A stretch of 64,000 bases of DNA from Pseudomonas sp. AN-1 (GTDB lineage Bacteria > Pseudomonadota > Gammaproteobacteria > Pseudomonadales > Pseudomonadaceae). Made by a program: the position numbers and the translations under genes. The notes below the pieces were generated by a model that had not been told where the DNA came from, searched no databases, and saw only the letters and a program-made list of their open reading frames with translations. Each line of letters opens with the position of its first letter. The stretch's first letter is position 1. The stretch spans positions 3,286,001 to 3,350,000 of the forward strand of contig NZ_CP139195.1 in NCBI RefSeq assembly GCF_034057115.1, read 5' to 3'. Shown one piece after another: positions 60,901 through 64,000 of the stretch.

Positions 60901-63900
60901 CGTGCAGTACGTCCGCGACCTGCGCGTCGAGGACAGTGCGGCCACCTCGGGCACCACCGCCATCAACGGCGGCCTCAACCTCGACGGCACGCCCAACAGC
61001 GGCGCCGAGGCGCACGAGGTGATCGTCGGCAGCGACAACGCCGACCTGATCTACGCCTGGGGCGGCGACGACACCGTCTACGGCGAAGGCGGCAACGACA
61101 TCCTCTACGGCGGCAACGGCATCGACCGCATCTACGGCGGCGACGGCGACGACCGCATCCTCGGCGGCGACGGCGGCGACCTGCTCGATGGCGGCGCCGG
61201 CGACGACTACGTGAGCGGCGAACAGACCGCGGTCGCCGCGGCCGGCGTCGACCAGGTGATCGGCGGCGAGGGCAACGACATCCTGCACAGCGGGGTGGGC
61301 ATCGACAAGCTGTCCGGCGAGGCGGGCGACGACTTCATCTTCGGCGAGGGCGACACCGACGCCTTCACCCATGGCGGCGACGGCAACGACATCATCGACG
61401 GCGGCATCGGCGGCGACCTGCTGTGGGGCGACGGCGGCGACGACCTGATCATCGGTGGCGACGACCAGGACATCTCGGCCGGTCTCGACGGCGACGACAT
61501 CCTGCGTCCCGGACCCTTCTCCCAGGCCATGGGCGGCGGCCCGGACGAGGTGCTGGGCGGCGACGGCAAGAGCGACCGCGGCAACGACGGCAAGGGCGTC
61601 GGCTTCGACCTGATCGACTTCAGCGACCACGCCTGGTCGCCGCAGGGCGTCAGCGTGGACTTCTCGACCCAGCAGAACCCGATCGCCGCCATCGACGGCA
61701 CCACGCCCTTCCCGGCCTGGGTGGGCATCGAGGGGGTGATCGCCAGCCAGGGCAACGACCGCATCCTCGGCGACGCCAACGGCAACTGGCTGATCGGCGG
61801 CAGCGGCGACGACCAGCTGACCGGCGGCAGCGGCAACGACCTGCTGATCGGCGATGGCATCCGCCTGGACAGCCTGATCGGCACCTACGCCGGCGGCTAC
61901 GATCACTACGTCGATGGCGCCAGCCACCGTGCCGACGGCTTCATCCAGAACAACGGCCTGCTCGACGCCGCCGGCCCCGGCTTCGACAAGCACTTCACCG
62001 AGATGCTCAAGTCGGCCACCTTCAAGGACCTCGAGCTGGGTGGCAGCCAGCTCACGCGGCTGTGGCGCAACGGCGTGGCGGGCAGCGATCTCGCCGACAG
62101 CGTCACGGTCGGCGACGGCGGCACGGCCGGCGCGGCCGACACCGCGGTGTTCGCCGGCAACCGCGCCGACTACAGCGTGGAGCGGATCTTCTTCGACCTC
62201 GCCACCCGCACGGTGGTCGCCGCGTCCGGCCCCGCCACCATCACGGCCTTCCGGATCAGCGACACGGTGGCCGGCCGCGACGGCACGGACCTGGTGGTCG
62301 GCGTGGAGAACTTCCGCTTCGCCGATGCCACCGTGGGCCAGGCCCAGCTGCTCAACAGCGCGCCGCAGATCACCTCGGACGGCGGCGGCGAGACGGCGGC
62401 GCTGAGCGTGGCCGAGAACGCCACGGCGCTGACCACGGTCACGGCGACCGACGCCGATGCCGGCAGCGTGCTGACCTACTCCATCGGCGGCGGGGCCGAT
62501 GCGGCGCGCTTCTCCATCGACGCCGCGACCGGCGTGCTGAGCTTCGTGGCCGCGCCCGACTTCGAGGCGCCGGCGGATGCCGACGGCAACAACGTCTACG
62601 AGCTGATCGTCCAGGTCAGCGACGGCATCGCCGTGGATGCCCAGGCTCTGGCGGTGACCGTGCAGAACGTCAACGAGGCCGCCAGCGGGGCGCTGCACAT
62701 CGCCAGCTACACCAGCGGCAACGCGTCGGCGAGCCTCACGGCCAGCAATACCCTGGCCGATCCGGACGGCATGAGCGGCTTCGTCCGCTACCAGTGGCAG
62801 CGGCTGGTCAACGGCAACTGGGTCAACATCGCCGGCGCCACGGGGGCCACGCTGAGCAACCAGAGCAATACCAGCGTGCGGGTGACCTCCAGCTATGCCG
62901 ATCCGTTCGGCAGCTACAGCTTCGTCTCCGCGGAGACCGCCTTCATCACCGGGACCGACACCGGCAACGTCAGGTCCGGCAGTGCGGGCAACGACATCCT
63001 GCTGGGGCTGGGCGGCAACGACATCCTCACCGGCGGTGCCGGCAACGACACCGTGGACGGCGGCACGGGCAACGACACGCTGCGGGCGAGCGTCGGCGAC
63101 GGCGACGATGCCTACCTGGGTGGCGCCGGCATCGACACCTACGACCTGTCGGCGACCACGGCGGCGGCCAGCGTCGACCTCGGCGCCGGCACGGCCTTCA
63201 GTGCCGAGACCGGCAGCGACACGCTGTCCGGCATCGAGAACGTGCGCGGCAGCAGCGGCGACAACCTGATCGGCGACGCCGTCGGCGCCAACCAGCTGCT
63301 CGGCAATGGCGGCAACGACACCTTCGTGCTGCACGGCGACAATGCCCGCGACGACATCCAGGGCGGCGTGGGCGTCGATACCGTCGACTATTCGGCGGCC
63401 ACCGCCGACCTGAGCGTGAACCTCGGCGCGTTCGGCGTGGTGGTGGGCGGCACGGGCAGCACGACGGCGCTGAGCGACACGCTGAGCAGCATCGAGAACT
63501 TCATCGGCGGCTCCGGCAACGACAGCATCACCGGCAGCGCCGCCGGCAACCGGCTGAGCGGCGGCGGCGGCAACGACACGCTGACCGGCGGGGCCGGCGC
63601 CGACGTGCTGAGCGGCGGGGCGGGCGCCGACCGCTTCGACTTCAACGCCATCGGCGAGTCGGGCGTGGGAGCGGCCGCGCGGGATGTCATCACCGACTTC
63701 CAGAGCGGCGTCGACAAGCTGGACTTCTCGACCATCGATGCCAACACCGGCAGCTGGGGCAACCAGGCGTTCGCGTTCAATGCCACGGCCGGCGCCGCGC
63801 TCACCGGCCCGGGGCAGCTGACCTATCACTACGAGACCATCGGCGGGCAGGAGTACACGGTGATCGATGGCAACGTGAACGCCAATCCGGGCAGCGACTT

Positions 63901-63955
63901 CCAGGTGGCCCTGGTCGGCCATCAGGTGCTCACCGCCACGGACTTCATCGTCTAG
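57902..63955 (+). CDS. RTX-repeat animal-type heme peroxidase, type I secreted
   Basis: A 2017-residue extracellular protein. Residues about 190-990 form an animal heme peroxidase: distal Gln251 and His255 in GQFFDHGLDF, calcium loop SPYIDQSQTYGSS near 318, catalytic Arg555 with Glu558 in GRVNENIGLT, HxxHN near 570, proximal His690 in YRFGHSTL, and NIARSRDLG near 770. RTX nonapeptides (GGDDTVYGE, GGNDILYGG) fill about 1045-1200 and 1285-1320. A cadherin-like domain (about 1485-1594), an Ig-like domain (1595-1690), more RTX repeats (1690-1735, 1865-1915) and an M10-type C-terminal region follow. It ends Asp-Phe-Ile-Val, a protease-type T1SS signal. No N-terminal signal peptide exists. Substrate unknown; Mn(II) oxidation or peroxide-dependent attack are candidates. 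Confidence 0.93.
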   Translation: MATSYVLKPFRFNISDLNFMRDQINFRPLYDAAGNAVINWDGTCTVYNAKGVAYQDLGSPAANIAAYGQSYAAVTAAQGLRDPSGLNNNLYLVNATWGAVDQPFLQRTQVVYDQYVRPLDAGDPNAFYALKFATSPNPAAADYTKRGDDLSTPDVDEASPVQNVVDYTPRMISQLTTTAGVTFQTEPGGSHLVKDANGFTQVADYGLLESLGQQDAQRPVNEDGSASNEFFVGAQNPGMAPVNGWFVLFGQFFDHGLDFVGKGGDGTRITINLAPDDPLYGVIDPTTGQPASKIVITRADVSGFTADGTPQWVNHTSPYIDQSQTYGSSQQVTDLLREWVSTDNGVSYHAGAHMLDGNTSAAWQNAFGETTHATLPTLNELRAHLIATGRDDLSWEDVANLRNRDAAGHVATGAEAGNSGQALILDMNPRFDEAHFENPLNPDAAADFAAGIATLKAAAQALGAGYDFAYVDGAGANDGYLELKLPAGAMGPGSPAMTLTGASALALWVNFADFSIKTSMQAGPGVIAIDPAVRAAVGDLLLAAVGDHYIAGDGRVNENIGLTAVHHVWHEEHNFQVRNIQAAVTAEDLRQERLDQHGTYDHDLLHEWQVATASQDASGNYLNADGSIAWDEARLFHAAKITVEMEYQHTAVDQFARTITPNIAEFVGYNSGEQGDVSLDFAQVAYRFGHSTLRESIDLIDPDGDITGAVMRVALERAFLSPELFAQKGAAAIALGMTHQQANEIDEFVTPALNQGLLGMPLDLAAINIARSRDLGIPTLNEFRKAIGLSEYASWADFGANMIHPDNLVNFIAAYSFDGNLERAAALIGLENGSIAEGDAAALGYTYQQALDFLQNTDASLYGVDGFRHIDTWLGGLAEVHVTGGLLGETFDTVFADQISRLMNGDRFYYLYRLDQLQMGEGIVNEQFKDIVERNTGLEHLNGSVFAYADKYYDLSETAAANARTEHKYGDVLAANPTLGIYSTKGSATTGNGAIVSVNGVQYVRDLRVEDSAATSGTTAINGGLNLDGTPNSGAEAHEVIVGSDNADLIYAWGGDDTVYGEGGNDILYGGNGIDRIYGGDGDDRILGGDGGDLLDGGAGDDYVSGEQTAVAAAGVDQVIGGEGNDILHSGVGIDKLSGEAGDDFIFGEGDTDAFTHGGDGNDIIDGGIGGDLLWGDGGDDLIIGGDDQDISAGLDGDDILRPGPFSQAMGGGPDEVLGGDGKSDRGNDGKGVGFDLIDFSDHAWSPQGVSVDFSTQQNPIAAIDGTTPFPAWVGIEGVIASQGNDRILGDANGNWLIGGSGDDQLTGGSGNDLLIGDGIRLDSLIGTYAGGYDHYVDGASHRADGFIQNNGLLDAAGPGFDKHFTEMLKSATFKDLELGGSQLTRLWRNGVAGSDLADSVTVGDGGTAGAADTAVFAGNRADYSVERIFFDLATRTVVAASGPATITAFRISDTVAGRDGTDLVVGVENFRFADATVGQAQLLNSAPQITSDGGGETAALSVAENATALTTVTATDADAGSVLTYSIGGGADAARFSIDAATGVLSFVAAPDFEAPADADGNNVYELIVQVSDGIAVDAQALAVTVQNVNEAASGALHIASYTSGNASASLTASNTLADPDGMSGFVRYQWQRLVNGNWVNIAGATGATLSNQSNTSVRVTSSYADPFGSYSFVSAETAFITGTDTGNVRSGSAGNDILLGLGGNDILTGGAGNDTVDGGTGNDTLRASVGDGDDAYLGGAGIDTYDLSATTAAASVDLGAGTAFSAETGSDTLSGIENVRGSSGDNLIGDAVGANQLLGNGGNDTFVLHGDNARDDIQGGVGVDTVDYSAATADLSVNLGAFGVVVGGTGSTTALSDTLSSIENFIGGSGNDSITGSAAGNRLSGGGGNDTLTGGAGADVLSGGAGADRFDFNAIGESGVGAAARDVITDFQSGVDKLDFSTIDANTGSWGNQAFAFNATAGAALTGPGQLTYHYETIGGQEYTVIDGNVNANPGSDFQVALVGHQVLTATDFIV

Positions 63956-63979
63956 CCGCGGCGCCGCCGGCGCCGGCGA

Positions 63980-64000
63980 ACCCCGTGCCCGCCACGGGGT
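63980..64000 (+). terminator. Probable terminator of RTX peroxidase gene (at window edge)
   Basis: ACCCCGTG, loop CCCGC, CACGGGGT form a perfect 8-base stem ending at the last base of the window; any T-tract would lie outside. Confidence 0.65.

Noticed and set aside
61021-61860. Tandem DNA repeats that might be a CRISPR or minisatellite
   Set aside because: They are the in-frame codons of RTX nonapeptides (GGxGxDxux), varied in sequence and without spacers.
57641-63922. A 2093-codon open frame antisense to the RTX peroxidase gene
   Set aside because: Its Ala/Val/Gly/Asp-rich text is what a GC-biased gene gives on the opposite strand; it shows no domain, and all peroxidase and RTX motifs lie on the plus strand.

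Overview
The window is about 64 kb of very GC-rich bacterial DNA with strong G/C third-position bias. Its gene content and order are those of a Pseudomonas sensu lato chromosome close to the replication origin. The order pst-phoU / phoRB / ubiA-ubiC / recG-oxyR / spoT-rpoZ-gmk / rph / crc-pyrE / argB-algC-dut-coaBC / radC / rpmB-rpmG / dad locus / cyt c5 / xpt matches, from memory, the corresponding block of P. aeruginosa and P. putida. No rRNA, tRNA, CRISPR array, insertion sequence or prophage gene was seen. Every gene on the conserved backbone looks intact.

Layout. 1-7.8 kb is a phosphate region: the end of pstA, pstB and phoU, an M23 peptidase, a CorC-like membrane protein, phoR-phoB, and a small secreted repeat protein. 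7.8-16.4 kb holds ubiquinone entry genes (ubiA, ubiC), an HU-like protein, a CrcB/DUF190 pair, recG-oxyR (ATGA overlap) and an exbB-exbD-tonB operon whose promoter carries a possible Fur site. 16.5-25.6 kb carries housekeeping genes: spoT, rpoZ, gmk, yicC, rph, crc and pyrE. 25.6-28 kb contains an unusual multi-spanning membrane protein (DUF3360-like) behind an AT-rich leader. 28-34.6 kb is argB-algC-dut-coaBC, radC and rpmB-rpmG; algC is the long, membrane-anchored form. 34.7-44.7 kb is amine and amino-acid catabolism: an aldehyde dehydrogenase, an MFS transporter and an FAD oxidase of the glutamylpolyamine type, then a sodium:alanine symporter, lrp/dadR, dadA, a RidA protein, dadX and a PuuR-like regulator. 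44.8-50.4 kb holds cytochrome c5, xpt, a DUF2780 protein, an RlmN/Cfr-family paralogue, a BdlA-like PAS-PAS-MCP protein and a TerC protein.

The accessory block is 50.5-64 kb. It holds a complete type I secretion system (ABC ATPase, membrane-fusion protein and outer-membrane protein, in one overlapping operon), a NarL/NarX-type response regulator and sensor kinase placed tail to tail, and a 2017-residue RTX protein. The N-terminal half of the RTX protein is an animal-type heme peroxidase with its key residues in place. Its C-terminus ends in the Asp-Phe-Ile-Val type of type I secretion signal. I read this as a self-contained module for sensing a signal, making an extracellular heme peroxidase and exporting it. 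Relatives are known (P. putida PehA, and the Mn-oxidising MopA type), but the linkage of all parts in one locus, and short repeats shared between its control regions, deserve a second look.

Starts were chosen from homology, codon usage and ribosome-binding sites; all function calls come from reading the sequence, not from database searches.
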